Assembly: GCA_018714645.1 (NCBI GenBank) | Contig: DVND01000020.1 | Location: 1-5,511, forward strand | DNA length: 5,511 nucleotides | Reading direction: 5' to 3' | Source: Candidatus Avimonoglobus intestinipullorum | Lineage (GTDB): Bacteria > Bacillota > Clostridia > UBA1381 | Shown here: positions 5,500 to 5,511 of the stretch, piece by piece | Numbering within the stretch: position 1 is the first letter of the stretch | Layout of the letters: every line of letters begins with the position of its first letter | Position numbers and translations under genes: made by a program | Notes under the pieces: generated by a model | What the model was told of the DNA's origin: nothing | What the model saw: only the letters and a program-made list of their open reading frames with translations | Database searches by the model: none

Positions 5500-5511
5500 A
5501 TGAGTTTAGTG
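5500..5511 (+). CDS. clpP: Start of probable ClpP protease subunit (partial, cut by the window edge)
   Basis: Only four codons are in view, encoding MSLV. The call rests on context: many clostridial ClpP proteins begin MSLVP, and clpP commonly follows tig directly in Bacillota. The start is 19 nt after the tig stop with a ribosome binding site between. ClpP is the serine peptidase core of the ClpXP protease. Four residues cannot prove the identity, and another gene is possible. Confidence 0.6.

Overview
The window looks like chromosomal DNA from a low-to-mid-GC Bacillota, most likely a member of the Clostridia. Three things support this: strong AGGAGG-type ribosome binding sites, sigma-A-like promoters with TATAAT -10 boxes, and a trigger factor gene followed 19 nt later by what looks like the start of clpP (the tig-clpP order is usual in this phylum). 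The order or genus cannot be fixed from the sequence. Almost all of the window is accounted for by ordinary housekeeping and fermentation genes, and no mobile element, CRISPR array, tRNA or rRNA was seen.

Layout from left to right. Positions 1 to about 150 hold, on the minus strand, the middle part of a carbohydrate ABC transporter permease that has lost its 5' part and abuts the ribosome binding site of the next gene. A plus-strand gene for GTP-dependent phosphoenolpyruvate carboxykinase (pckG, best start 163) runs to 1926. It converges on a minus-strand gene for an iron-dependent alcohol dehydrogenase closely resembling lactaldehyde reductase FucO (3185 to 2037). The 110-bp gap between their stops contains two strong hairpin terminators, one suited to each gene. 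FucO diverges from a plus-strand calcineurin-type metallophosphoesterase (3357-4055) across a 171-bp gap that carries a promoter for each gene. A 138-bp AT-rich gap with a good promoter then leads to trigger factor (tig, 4194-5480), and the window ends four codons into the probable clpP.

The genes form several separate transcription units rather than one pathway. PEPCK links oxaloacetate and phosphoenolpyruvate. The FucO-like enzyme probably regenerates NAD+ by reducing an aldehyde such as lactaldehyde to 1,2-propanediol. Trigger factor and ClpP belong to protein folding and turnover. The metallophosphoesterase has a complete metal site but no known substrate.

No convincing new biological system is visible. 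The points most worth a second look are the truncated permease next to pckG (a rearrangement scar or an assembly join), an orphan fucO-like gene with a near-consensus promoter overlapped by a weak Rex-like dyad, the uncharacterised phosphoesterase beside tig, and a 7-bp inverted repeat at the predicted tig transcription start.
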